Source: an uncultured Clostridia bacterium (GTDB lineage Bacteria > Bacillota > Clostridia > CAKSNL01 > HGM11501). Taken from it: a stretch of 64,000 bases of DNA. Of the stretch, positions 42,796-50,348 are shown piece after piece. The notes below the pieces were generated by a model. The model made no database searches, was not told the origin of the DNA, and saw only the letters and a program-made list of their open reading frames with translations. Made by a program: the position numbers and the translations under genes. The stretch is from assembly GCA_934476235.1 (NCBI GenBank), contig CAKSNL010000003.1, forward strand, positions 186,001-250,000, in the 5' to 3' direction. How positions within the stretch are numbered: position 1 is the first letter of the stretch; each line of letters starts with the position of its first letter.

Positions 42796-44505
42796 TTATG
42801 CCTCCACCAAAGCTCTGAGCTCATTTATAAGGGCTGCGGAAATTTTTTCAGCCTGAGGTGCCGAATCAGCCTTTGCGCCTACATATATCTTAAGCTTCGG
42901 CTCCGTTCCGGAGGGACGGAGAACCGCCCAGAGCCCGTTTTCAAGCTCAAAATAGAGCACGTTTGATTTCGGAAGTGTTAAAGGCGATGTGCTGCTATTT
43001 ACAAAATCTTTGCGAATTCTTTCGTCATAGTCTCTCAGCGCGAGAACCTTAAAGCCCGCCAAAACCTCCGGGGGATTGTTTCTTACCTTGGTCATTGACG
43101 CCTTTATCTCGTCAGCACCCTTAAGCCCCTCCCTGACGATGTTATAAACGCCTTCCTTGTGCCAGCCGTATTTATTGTAAAGGTCGCAAAGCGCGTCATA
43201 AAGGGTTTTATTTTTAAGGCTGTAGAATGCCGCCATTTCAGCGATAAGCATGGAGGCAACAACGCCGTCCTTATCGCGCGCATGGATTCCGGCAAGGTAG
43301 CCGTAGCTTTCCTCGAAGCCGAAAACATAATGCATGTCGCCGTCTTCCTCGTTGTTTTTAATAAGCTCGCCGATATATTTAAATCCCGTGAGGCACTCAA
43401 ACATCGTGACGCCGTATGAAGCGCAGATGTTTCTTATTATATCGGTCGTGACGATCGTTTTAACGACAAAGGGATTTTCGGGCATGGTCCCCTTTTCGGT
43501 GCGCTGAGAGAGAATATACTCGCACAAAAGCGCGCCGACCTGGTTTCCTGTCATCGTAACGTATTCCCCGTCTGAATTTTTTACTACGATTCCGACTCTG
43601 TCGCAGTCGGGATCCGTTCCGAGAATAAGGTCAACATTCAGCTTCTTAGCCATCTCGATTCCGATCGTGAAGCCTTCCTTGTCCTCCGGGTTAGGCGATT
43701 TGACCGTCGGAAAATCGCCGTCCGGGACGCACTGCTCTTTTACCGTGTATATATTTTTTAACCCAATGGCATTAAAAGCCTTCATAACCGGCTTATAGCC
43801 GGTTCCGTGGAACGGAGTGTAAATTATCTTAAAGGTCTCTCCCGCCTCTTTTACCGCCTCGGGGTTTATCTGCTGCTTTAATACGGCTTTCAGAAATTCG
43901 TTCTCGATATCCTCGCCTATTAACGTGATGAGCTTTTCGTCAACGGGGGTGTCAAAGCTTTCAAAAAGAGACATGGAATTAATTATCTTAACAATACTGT
44001 CAGCGGTTTCGGGACCTATCTGGCACCCGTCGTCCCCATAGACCTTGTATCCGTTATACTTTGCCGGGTTGTGGCTTGCGGTAACCATGATTCCGGCGGA
44101 GCACTTTAAGTACCTTGTAGCGAAGCTTACCTCCGGTACAGGCTTGAGCTCTTCAAAAAGATATACCTTAATGCCGTATCTCGTGAGCGTTTCGGCAGCT
44201 TCTCTTGCAAAAACGTCCGACTTATGGCGCGAATCGTAGCCTATCACTACGCTGGGGTTTTTAATGTTTTCGGAAAGAAGGTGCTTTGCCAAAGCCTTTG
44301 TCGCCCTTCTTACAACATAAATATTCATTCTGTTTGTGCCCGCGGCAATAACTCCGCGAAGTCCCGCCGTACCGAACGCAAGCTCGGCGCCGAAGCGCTC
44401 CTTTATCTCGGCGTCATCGCCTTTTATCGCTTCAAGCTCTTTTTTAAGCTCAGAATCAAGCTCTTTATAATTTAACCATTCACTATACTTATCAATATAG
44501 GTCAT
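42796..44505 (-). CDS. Phosphoglucomutase/phosphomannomutase
   Basis: A 569-residue alpha-D-phosphohexomutase of the PgcA type, interconverting hexose 1- and 6-phosphates. Motifs: AFGTAGLRGVIAAG near 46; the phosphoserine loop VTASHNPAKYNGYKVYG near 140; the metal loop GTDPDCDRVGIVV near 295; the sugar-binding FEESYGYLAG near 395; and the phosphate-binding RPSGTEPKLKIYV near 535. First gene of a three-gene carbohydrate operon. It also links galT (19.5 kb) to glycolysis. Confidence 0.94.
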   Translation of the reverse strand: MTYIDKYSEWLNYKELDSELKKELEAIKGDDAEIKERFGAELAFGTAGLRGVIAAGTNRMNIYVVRRATKALAKHLLSENIKNPSVVIGYDSRHKSDVFAREAAETLTRYGIKVYLFEELKPVPEVSFATRYLKCSAGIMVTASHNPAKYNGYKVYGDDGCQIGPETADSIVKIINSMSLFESFDTPVDEKLITLIGEDIENEFLKAVLKQQINPEAVKEAGETFKIIYTPFHGTGYKPVMKAFNAIGLKNIYTVKEQCVPDGDFPTVKSPNPEDKEGFTIGIEMAKKLNVDLILGTDPDCDRVGIVVKNSDGEYVTMTGNQVGALLCEYILSQRTEKGTMPENPFVVKTIVTTDIIRNICASYGVTMFECLTGFKYIGELIKNNEEDGDMHYVFGFEESYGYLAGIHARDKDGVVASMLIAEMAAFYSLKNKTLYDALCDLYNKYGWHKEGVYNIVREGLKGADEIKASMTKVRNNPPEVLAGFKVLALRDYDERIRKDFVNSSTSPLTLPKSNVLYFELENGLWAVLRPSGTEPKLKIYVGAKADSAPQAEKISAALINELRALVEA

Positions 44506-44538
44506 AAAACTAACTCCTTTGCATTTTTTCTCCAGTAT

Positions 44539-44567
44539 ATTATATCACAAGTTTTCCCCTTCGTAAA
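44539..44567 (-). promoter_or_regulatory. Promoter of the pgm operon
   Basis: On the minus strand TTTACG (44562-44567), 17-bp spacer and TATAAT (44539-44544), with TG before the -10. Confidence 0.7.
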
Positions 44568-44600
44568 GAGTTTAATTGGTCTTAAAACCTCGAAAAATGC

Positions 44601-44641
44601 AAAAAAGGACTCCGTCCTTAAAAGATGCGGAGTCCTTTTAA
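44601..44641 (-). terminator. Terminator of the ispH-S1 gene
   Basis: 12-bp stem AAAAGGACTCCG (44603-44614) / CGGAGTCCTTTT (44628-44639), with a T-run after it on the minus strand. Confidence 0.85.
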
Positions 44642-44643
44642 TA

Positions 44644-46632
44644 TTATTCTTCTGTTTCTTCTGCCGCTTCAGCTGTTTCAGCCGGAACCTCGGGCTCAGC
44701 GTCCGGAAGAAGCGCTCTGATTGAAAGCGCAATCTTGGGAGTGGGTTTAGCGTCCCAGTTGATGTCGATAATCTTCGCGTCAACCTTCTGACCCTTCTTA
44801 AGCTCGTCGGAGGGCTTGTTGATTCTCTTGTTTGCAATCTGAGAAATATGGATAAGACCCTCAACGCCGGGGATAAGCTCCGCAAATGCACCGAATGCCA
44901 TAACGTTTGTAATCGTAACGTTAACAACGTTGCCTATTTCAAACTTGCTCTTAGCGATTACCCAGGGATTGTCCTCGTCCTTCTTATAGCCGAGGGAAAC
45001 CTTTGTCTTGCCATTCTCGTCAGTCTCGATCTTAAGGATGCGGACAGTAATCTCATCGCCGACCTTAACAACCTCGGACGGATGGCTTATCTTGTTCCAG
45101 GAGAGCTGAGAAATGTGAACAAGACCCTCAACTCCTCCGATATCAACGAATGCGCCGAAATCGGTAATCGTCTTAACGATTCCCTTGTACTCCTTGCCAA
45201 CCTCAGCGTCAGCCCAGAAAGCCTCAGCCTTCTTAGCCTTTTCAGCAAGGAGTACCTGCTTGATTGAGCCGACAATCTTCTTTGTGCGCTGGTCAAACTT
45301 TATAATCTTGAGCGGAACCTTCTTTGTTGTGTCAACAAGAACGGATAAGTCGCTTAAGAATCTGTCGTTCGCCTGAGAACCGGGAACGAATACTCTGATG
45401 CCTTCGCAAAGAACGATAACTCCGCCCTTAACAGCTTCGATAACGATACCGGAAAGAACGGTGCCGTTCTCAAACGCTTCCGCAAGAACCGCGTACTTCT
45501 TCTCATTGTCGATCTTCTTTTTAGAGAGAAGAACGTTTCCTTCAACATCGTTTACTCTTATTACGAATACATCTATCACGTCCCCTACCTTGACTACATC
45601 CGAAGGTGTAAGTGTGGGATCATCGGTTAACTCACTGGCGGGAATGATGCCGTCAGACTTGTAATTAAGGTTAATAATTACTTCATTCGGGTGTATCTCA
45701 ACGACAGTACCCTTAACCTTTTCACCTGTATGTAAGGTAACAAGAGTGTTTTCAAGCACTTTTGTCCAGTTTTCCTCCTCATTTGTATTAGTTGTTACTT
45801 TTGTGTTTTCTTCCATTGTGTGAAGAACCTCCTTTATTATCCAGTCCGGTGTTGATGCACCGGCTGTTACACCAATTTGTTTGCAGATGTATTCCGACTT
45901 GTCGGGAAGCTCATAGGCTCCCTCAATATGATAGACGTTTTTGCACACGCGCTTTGCCGTTTCGACAAGCTTTTTATTGTTTGAACTGTGCTTTCCGCCT
46001 ATCACGAAGAAGATATCGGACTTTTCCGCAATTAAGAGTGCTTCCTTCTGTCTTAAATCAGTCGCACTACATATTGTATCAAAAAACTCTGCACTTTGGC
46101 AAGTCTTTTTTATAAATTTTTTTAAGTTTTCCCAAAAAACTACCGATGACGTTGTCTGAGCGACAACGCAAAGCGGTTCAGAAGCGATTTTTGGGATCTT
46201 TGCCCGGGCGTCCGCCATGTCCTTTATTATTACGGCGCTGCCAGAGCACCAGCCGTTGATTCCCATGACCTCCGGATGCGTTTCGTCACCCGCTATTATT
46301 ATAGTATAACACTTTTCGTGATACATTTCAACTATTCTTTGAATTTTTTTAACAAAAGGGCATGTTGCGTCGATAAAATCCGTCTTTATCTCATTTGCCG
46401 TATCCTTCGGAATACCGTGACTTCTTATAACGACCGTTTCGCCGTCATGTGCCTCCGAAGGCGAGTTTATGATTCTTACGCCCTTTTCGCCGAGCGAGGA
46501 TACGACCCGTTCGTTATGTATGATAGGTCCGAGTGTGGCTATCTTTTTCCCCTGGGCAAGCCCTTCCTCCACAAAGTTAAGCGCTCTGGAAACACCGAAG
46601 CAAAAGCCCGCCGATTTTGCAACGCGTATCAT
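44644..46632 (-). CDS. ispH: Bifunctional HMBPP reductase / ribosomal S1-like protein
   Basis: A 662-residue fusion well known in Clostridia. Residues 1-285 are IspH, the last MEP-pathway enzyme, making IPP and DMAPP. Its [4Fe-4S] cysteines are in KSAGFCFGVSRAL near 12, ATCPFVKKIQ near 94 and FDTICSATDLRQ near 190. HVETHP-like ETHPEVMGINGW and GASTPDWIIKEV are also present. Residues about 300-640 hold four S1 RNA-binding repeats, the third and fourth clearest (ITDFGAFVDIGGVEGLVHIS, VMAFGAFAELIPGVEGLIHI). The tail is acidic (PAETAEAAEETEE). Its ATG overlaps the plsC stop by 4 bp. No separate rpsA is seen in this window. Confidence 0.96.
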   Translation of the reverse strand: MIRVAKSAGFCFGVSRALNFVEEGLAQGKKIATLGPIIHNERVVSSLGEKGVRIINSPSEAHDGETVVIRSHGIPKDTANEIKTDFIDATCPFVKKIQRIVEMYHEKCYTIIIAGDETHPEVMGINGWCSGSAVIIKDMADARAKIPKIASEPLCVVAQTTSSVVFWENLKKFIKKTCQSAEFFDTICSATDLRQKEALLIAEKSDIFFVIGGKHSSNNKKLVETAKRVCKNVYHIEGAYELPDKSEYICKQIGVTAGASTPDWIIKEVLHTMEENTKVTTNTNEEENWTKVLENTLVTLHTGEKVKGTVVEIHPNEVIINLNYKSDGIIPASELTDDPTLTPSDVVKVGDVIDVFVIRVNDVEGNVLLSKKKIDNEKKYAVLAEAFENGTVLSGIVIEAVKGGVIVLCEGIRVFVPGSQANDRFLSDLSVLVDTTKKVPLKIIKFDQRTKKIVGSIKQVLLAEKAKKAEAFWADAEVGKEYKGIVKTITDFGAFVDIGGVEGLVHISQLSWNKISHPSEVVKVGDEITVRILKIETDENGKTKVSLGYKKDEDNPWVIAKSKFEIGNVVNVTITNVMAFGAFAELIPGVEGLIHISQIANKRINKPSDELKKGQKVDAKIIDINWDAKPTPKIALSIRALLPDAEPEVPAETAEAAEETEE

Positions 46633-47234
46633 TTCTTTGCACCCTTTAATGAAAGAGCATATATTTTTTCCATTAATTCACGGGATAATCTGTCATAATC
46701 CTCATCGGTAAGCTTTGCACCTTTGTATTCGGAATAGTCGATAGGTTCGCCTATAACCACATAGCCTTTTTTTCTGAAGGCTTTGTGACCTTCAGACACT
46801 CCGACCGGAAGAATCGGCACTCCGGTCATTATGGCAAGTCTTACGGCTCCGTGCTTGGCTTCAACATTATCAGCCCTTTTGCACCTTGTCCCCTGCGGAA
46901 ACATCAAAAGTGCGTGACCGCCTCTTAAGAGCTTTATCGACGTTTTGACCGCAGAAACATCGTTATGCCCCCTGTCAACCGGGAATGCGCCCAAAAGCGA
47001 TATAAGCTTTCCGAACGGTTTGAATTTAAAAAGCTCCTTTTTTGCCATAAAGGTCAGCCTGCGTTTGAGCGATATGGCAATAAAAACTGGGTCCAGTAAG
47101 CTTGAATGGTTGCCGCAGACGATGAGCCCGCCGCTTTCCGGAACGGACGAATTGTCGGCACGCCTTAAGCGATACGGAATAAACATGACCGCGCGGACCA
47201 GCCCGCGTGCGAAATTATAAAAAGAACCGCTCAT
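46629..47234 (-). CDS. plsC: 1-acyl-sn-glycerol-3-phosphate acyltransferase
   Basis: A 201-residue membrane-associated acyltransferase that makes phosphatidic acid. It has the HX4D motif in NHSSLLDPVFIA near 42, FPVDRGHNDVSAV near 84, the FPQGTRCKR motif near 112 and VPILPVGVSEG near 138. The start at MSGSFYNF is preferred because its ATG overlaps the cmk stop by 4 bp and AGGG lies just upstream. The order cmk-plsC-ispH/S1 is common in Clostridia. Confidence 0.93.
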   Translation of the reverse strand: MSGSFYNFARGLVRAVMFIPYRLRRADNSSVPESGGLIVCGNHSSLLDPVFIAISLKRRLTFMAKKELFKFKPFGKLISLLGAFPVDRGHNDVSAVKTSIKLLRGGHALLMFPQGTRCKRADNVEAKHGAVRLAIMTGVPILPVGVSEGHKAFRKKGYVVIGEPIDYSEYKGAKLTDEDYDRLSRELMEKIYALSLKGAKK

Positions 47235-47899
47235 TTTACCCTGTCTCCAATACAATTTATTACGGCTTTCACCGACTCGTCGAGCGATAAGTCCGACGTG
47301 TCTATAAGCACCGCATCGTCCGCCTTTTTAAGCGGCATGAACTTACGTGTACTGTCATTTTTGTCGCGTTGTATCATGTCGGACAAAACATCCTCGTACT
47401 TAACGGCTTCACCCTTTTGGCAAAGCTCTTTAAATCTTCTCTCGGCGCGTATTTTAACGTCAGCCGTCAGATATATTTTAACATCGGCGTCCGGCAAAAC
47501 ATAGGACCCGATATCCCGCCCGTCCATAATGCAATTATTGTTTTTTGCCAGCTGCCTTTGAAGCTCTGTCATCTTCTCGCGTATCTTTATGACCGTGCCG
47601 GCGTCCGACGCCGCCATAGATATTTCGGGAGTCCTTATAAGGTCCGACACATCCTCCCCGTTTAAGAAAATGCGCTGCTCGTTATTCTGATATTTTAAAT
47701 CAATCGAAACATCCGGGAGATTTTTTATGACCTTTTCCTTTTCTGATTTCATATTTATGCCGAGGCGTGTCATAAAAAGCCCCACGGCGCGGTACATCGC
47801 ACCGGTATCGATATAAATATAGCCGAGATAAGCAGCAGCCTTCCTCGCTATAGTGCTCTTTCCGGCTCCCGAAGGTCCGTCAATAGCTATATTGATCAA
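47231..47899 (-). CDS. cmk: Cytidylate kinase
   Basis: Phosphorylates CMP and dCMP. The 222-residue protein begins MINIAIDGPSGAGKSTIARK with the P-loop, followed by YIDTGAMYRAVGLF near 30, and has CIMDGRDIGSYVLPDA near 125 and the lid arginines in RDKNDSTRKFMPLKKADDA near 185. TTG 47899 is chosen as the start: the AGGAG site is 8-9 bp upstream, while the in-frame GTG 47908 abuts that site. It lies 11 bp after the HutP-like gene. Confidence 0.95.
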   Translation of the reverse strand: MINIAIDGPSGAGKSTIARKAAAYLGYIYIDTGAMYRAVGLFMTRLGINMKSEKEKVIKNLPDVSIDLKYQNNEQRIFLNGEDVSDLIRTPEISMAASDAGTVIKIREKMTELQRQLAKNNNCIMDGRDIGSYVLPDADVKIYLTADVKIRAERRFKELCQKGEAVKYEDVLSDMIQRDKNDSTRKFMPLKKADDAVLIDTSDLSLDESVKAVINCIGDRVK

Positions 47900-47910
47900 A
47901 AAAATCACTC

Positions 47911-48324
47911 CTAAATTACTCTGTGCCCGAGTCCGATTGCAATCTCGTTAAGGTGTAAAAGTCCGATCCCGCAGAATATGCAAACGGCAATGTGTTCCTT
48001 GTAGCGGGCAATGCCGATTTTTCCGCCGGCATTTAATCCGATTGCCTTTGTCATGATAGCGGTCATCGCCTCGCGTGCCGCACCGGCAACTGCGCCCTCT
48101 TCCATGTGTGACGCTTCGATAAGCTTTTCTCTCTTCGCTCCTACGACGGTACGCTCCACTATCTTATTGACAGAGCCTATAAAGTCCCCTCCGAAATCGA
48201 CCGCGCAGCAAAGCATATTCTTATCGGACATTTTGGATTTGTACGCCGATTCTTCTTCCCTTGTTGCGGTGAGTGCCATTCGGACAGCCGCGGACGCGAC
48301 CTCCTTGCTTCCGTATTCAGACAA
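47911..48324 (-). CDS. HutP-like family protein
   Basis: A 137-residue protein of the HutP family, named for the histidine-responsive antiterminator of the Bacillus hut operon. Matching blocks are the N-terminal SAAVRMALTATREEES, the central EEGAVAGAAREAMTAI near 78, and the C-terminal GGKIGIARYKEHIAVCIFCG and HLNEIAIGLGHR. In Bacillus HutP the central motif is SHALYHATMEAL, where both His bind metal; here both positions are Gly. It therefore may not sense histidine the same way. There is no hut gene nearby. The TTG start has AGGGGG 8 bp upstream. It leads the cmk-plsC-ispH operon. Confidence 0.8.
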   Translation of the reverse strand: MSEYGSKEVASAAVRMALTATREEESAYKSKMSDKNMLCCAVDFGGDFIGSVNKIVERTVVGAKREKLIEASHMEEGAVAGAAREAMTAIMTKAIGLNAGGKIGIARYKEHIAVCIFCGIGLLHLNEIAIGLGHRVI

Positions 48325-48358
48325 GGCTTATGCCCCCTTATAACAAAACATATTATAT

Positions 48359-48387
48359 ATTCTATCACAAAACAAAAAAATAATCAA
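48359..48387 (-). promoter_or_regulatory. Promoter of the hutP-like/cmk operon
   Basis: On the minus strand TTGATT (48382-48387), 17-bp spacer, TAGAAT (48359-48364). Confidence 0.75.
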
Positions 48388-48388
48388 C

Positions 48389-49606
48389 TTATTTTTGTGA
48401 TTTTCCGGCGGTAAAGCCTGTCGAAAACGCTATCTGAAGGTTAAAACCCCCGGTGTAAGCGTCCGAATCTATCACTTCGCCCGCAAAAAACACGCCTTTT
48501 ACAAGCTTTGATTCCATTGTTGACGGATTTATCTCATTCACACTGACTCCGCCGGAGGTTATGATAGCCTCCGAAATGGGTCTGAATCCCTTTATATTGA
48601 TTTCAAAATGCTTCAATAGCTCCTTAAGGCGCCGCCTTTCCTCCTTCGTTATCTCACAGACCGTTTTGTGCGGCGGAATCTCTGACAGCCTTACGATTAC
48701 CGGAATCATCTTTTGCGGCAAAAGATCGTCAAGCGAATTTAAAAAATCTTTTTTTGAGTATTTTTCAAAGTCGCGTAATATTCTTTTATCAAGTGCTTCT
48801 TCGCTTAAAGCAGGTTTTAAATCGAGCGCTATCTTATAGCTTTCCGGGCTTTTTTTCATGTGTGCGCTTGCGGAAAGTACAATGGGACCCGATAACCCGA
48901 AATGCGTGAATAAAAGCTCGCCGAAATCTTCATATATAACCTTGGAATTTTCATAAAGCTTCAGCGCCGTGTTTTTTAACGACAAGCCCATCATCTCGCT
49001 GCAAAAGGCTTCCTTTGCTTCAAGCGGCACCAGCGACGGACGGATCGGCTTTACGGTATGCCCGAGCGAGCGGGCGAAGGTGTACCCGTCCCCCGTCGAC
49101 CCGGTGCCGGGATAGCTCGCTCCGCCGGTTGCGATGATAACCCTGTCGCCTGCAATCTTTTCCCCGTCCGAAAGCTCGACATGCGAAAACGCGCCGTCCT
49201 TTTCAATAACCGCAGCAACCTTTGCGCGGATTGCCGAAACGTTATGCTTTTTCATTTGGCGGACCATCGCGTCCACAATGTCCGCCGCCTTGTCAGACTG
49301 CGGAAAAACACGGTTTCCGCGCTCGGTTTTTAACTTAACTCCGGCATTTTCGAAAAATTCCATAGTCGAATATGAGTCAAATTTTGAAAACGCGCCGTAT
49401 AAAAACCGCCCGTTTACCGGGATGTTTTTTATAAGCTCGTCGCGTGTGCAATTGTTGGTAACGTTGCACCGCCCCTTGCCGGTAATGGAAAGCTTTTTTC
49501 CGTACCTGTCGTTTTTCTCTATGAGGACGACCTCATCGCCCGCCTCGCCGGCTGAGCATGCCGCCATAAGACCTGCTGCTCCGGCTCCTATTATGATAGT
49601 TTTCAT
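48389..49606 (-). CDS. NAD(P)/FAD-dependent oxidoreductase, YhiN/HI0933 family
   Basis: A 405-residue flavoprotein. The N-terminal FAD motif is IIIGAGAAGLMAACSAGEAG, followed by KLSITGKGRCNVTNNC near 38 and VIIATGGASYPGTGSTGDGY near 155. The C-terminus has FAGEVIDSDAYTGGFNLQIA, typical of the family. Physiological substrate unknown; some gut homologues (BaiN) act on bile acids, but no bai context is present. Its ATG overlaps the methyltransferase stop by 4 bp. Confidence 0.9.
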   Translation of the reverse strand: MKTIIIGAGAAGLMAACSAGEAGDEVVLIEKNDRYGKKLSITGKGRCNVTNNCTRDELIKNIPVNGRFLYGAFSKFDSYSTMEFFENAGVKLKTERGNRVFPQSDKAADIVDAMVRQMKKHNVSAIRAKVAAVIEKDGAFSHVELSDGEKIAGDRVIIATGGASYPGTGSTGDGYTFARSLGHTVKPIRPSLVPLEAKEAFCSEMMGLSLKNTALKLYENSKVIYEDFGELLFTHFGLSGPIVLSASAHMKKSPESYKIALDLKPALSEEALDKRILRDFEKYSKKDFLNSLDDLLPQKMIPVIVRLSEIPPHKTVCEITKEERRRLKELLKHFEINIKGFRPISEAIITSGGVSVNEINPSTMESKLVKGVFFAGEVIDSDAYTGGFNLQIAFSTGFTAGKSQK

Positions 49607-50343
49607 TTTTTCGCTCTCTTTCTTGCCGCGATAAATATGCGCTGCTCGTCATCTGACGGTGACTTTAACTCCCTGTCCGCGAAAAATTCAATCTCGCAAA
49701 GCCCCGCCCTTTCCATAAGAGACGAAAGCTCCCTCTTGCTCCATGCCCGCTCTGTCTGATATTCATCAAACCTTGAGTAAAAGCCGTCCTCTTCTTTCAC
49801 GAAAAACTTAAGCTCGAAATCGCAAAGGCGGCTTTCCTCGTCATAAAAGCTCTCCCAGCTGTAGAAAACCCCGTCATTGTCATATGTATAGCAGTTTCCT
49901 CCGAGGACATTTTTAAGCTTGTATTCCGAATTGATATCGAATATAAATACGCCGTCATAATCAAGGTAGTTATTCACAAGCTTAAAAACGGTAAGAAGCT
50001 CCTCCTCGTCAGTGATATAGTTTATACAGTCAAGGCTTGAAATAATGGCGCCCATGGTTCCGTAAAGCTCAAAATCCGTCATGCTCTGATTTAAATAAAG
50101 CGTTCTGCCTTTATTTTTCATCACGGCTTTGCCGAGCATGGCACACGAGGAGTCGACCCCGGTCATGTCATAGCCGCGCTCCGACATTATTTCGGTGAGG
50201 GTGCCGGTTCCGCACCCCAAATCGAGCACGAGCTTCGGCGAAAGGTCATATCTTTTAAATAATTTTTCGTAAAAATCCGCCCACGAAGCATAGTCCGTGT
50301 CCTTCATCAGCATATCGTAAATGTCAGCAAATTCGTTATACAT
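49603..50343 (-). CDS. Class I SAM-dependent methyltransferase
   Basis: A 246-residue methyltransferase, beginning MYNEFADIYDMLMKDTDY. Motif I is LVLDLGCGTGTLTEIM near 38 and the acidic motif II is YDMTGVDSSCAML near 57. The substrate is unknown. ATG 50343 is preferred because GGAG lies 8 bp upstream; an in-frame GTG at 50352 overlaps the pcrA stop. It lies between pcrA and the YhiN-like gene with short overlaps on both sides, so the three form an operon. Confidence 0.88.
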   Translation of the reverse strand: MYNEFADIYDMLMKDTDYASWADFYEKLFKRYDLSPKLVLDLGCGTGTLTEIMSERGYDMTGVDSSCAMLGKAVMKNKGRTLYLNQSMTDFELYGTMGAIISSLDCINYITDEEELLTVFKLVNNYLDYDGVFIFDINSEYKLKNVLGGNCYTYDNDGVFYSWESFYDEESRLCDFELKFFVKEEDGFYSRFDEYQTERAWSKRELSSLMERAGLCEIEFFADRELKSPSDDEQRIFIAARKRAKK

Positions 50344-50348
50344 TAAGA

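Noticed and set aside
44502..44927. 141-codon minus-strand open frame overlapping the ispH-S1 end
   Set aside because: Out-of-frame with the S1 repeats and running through a strong terminator hairpin.
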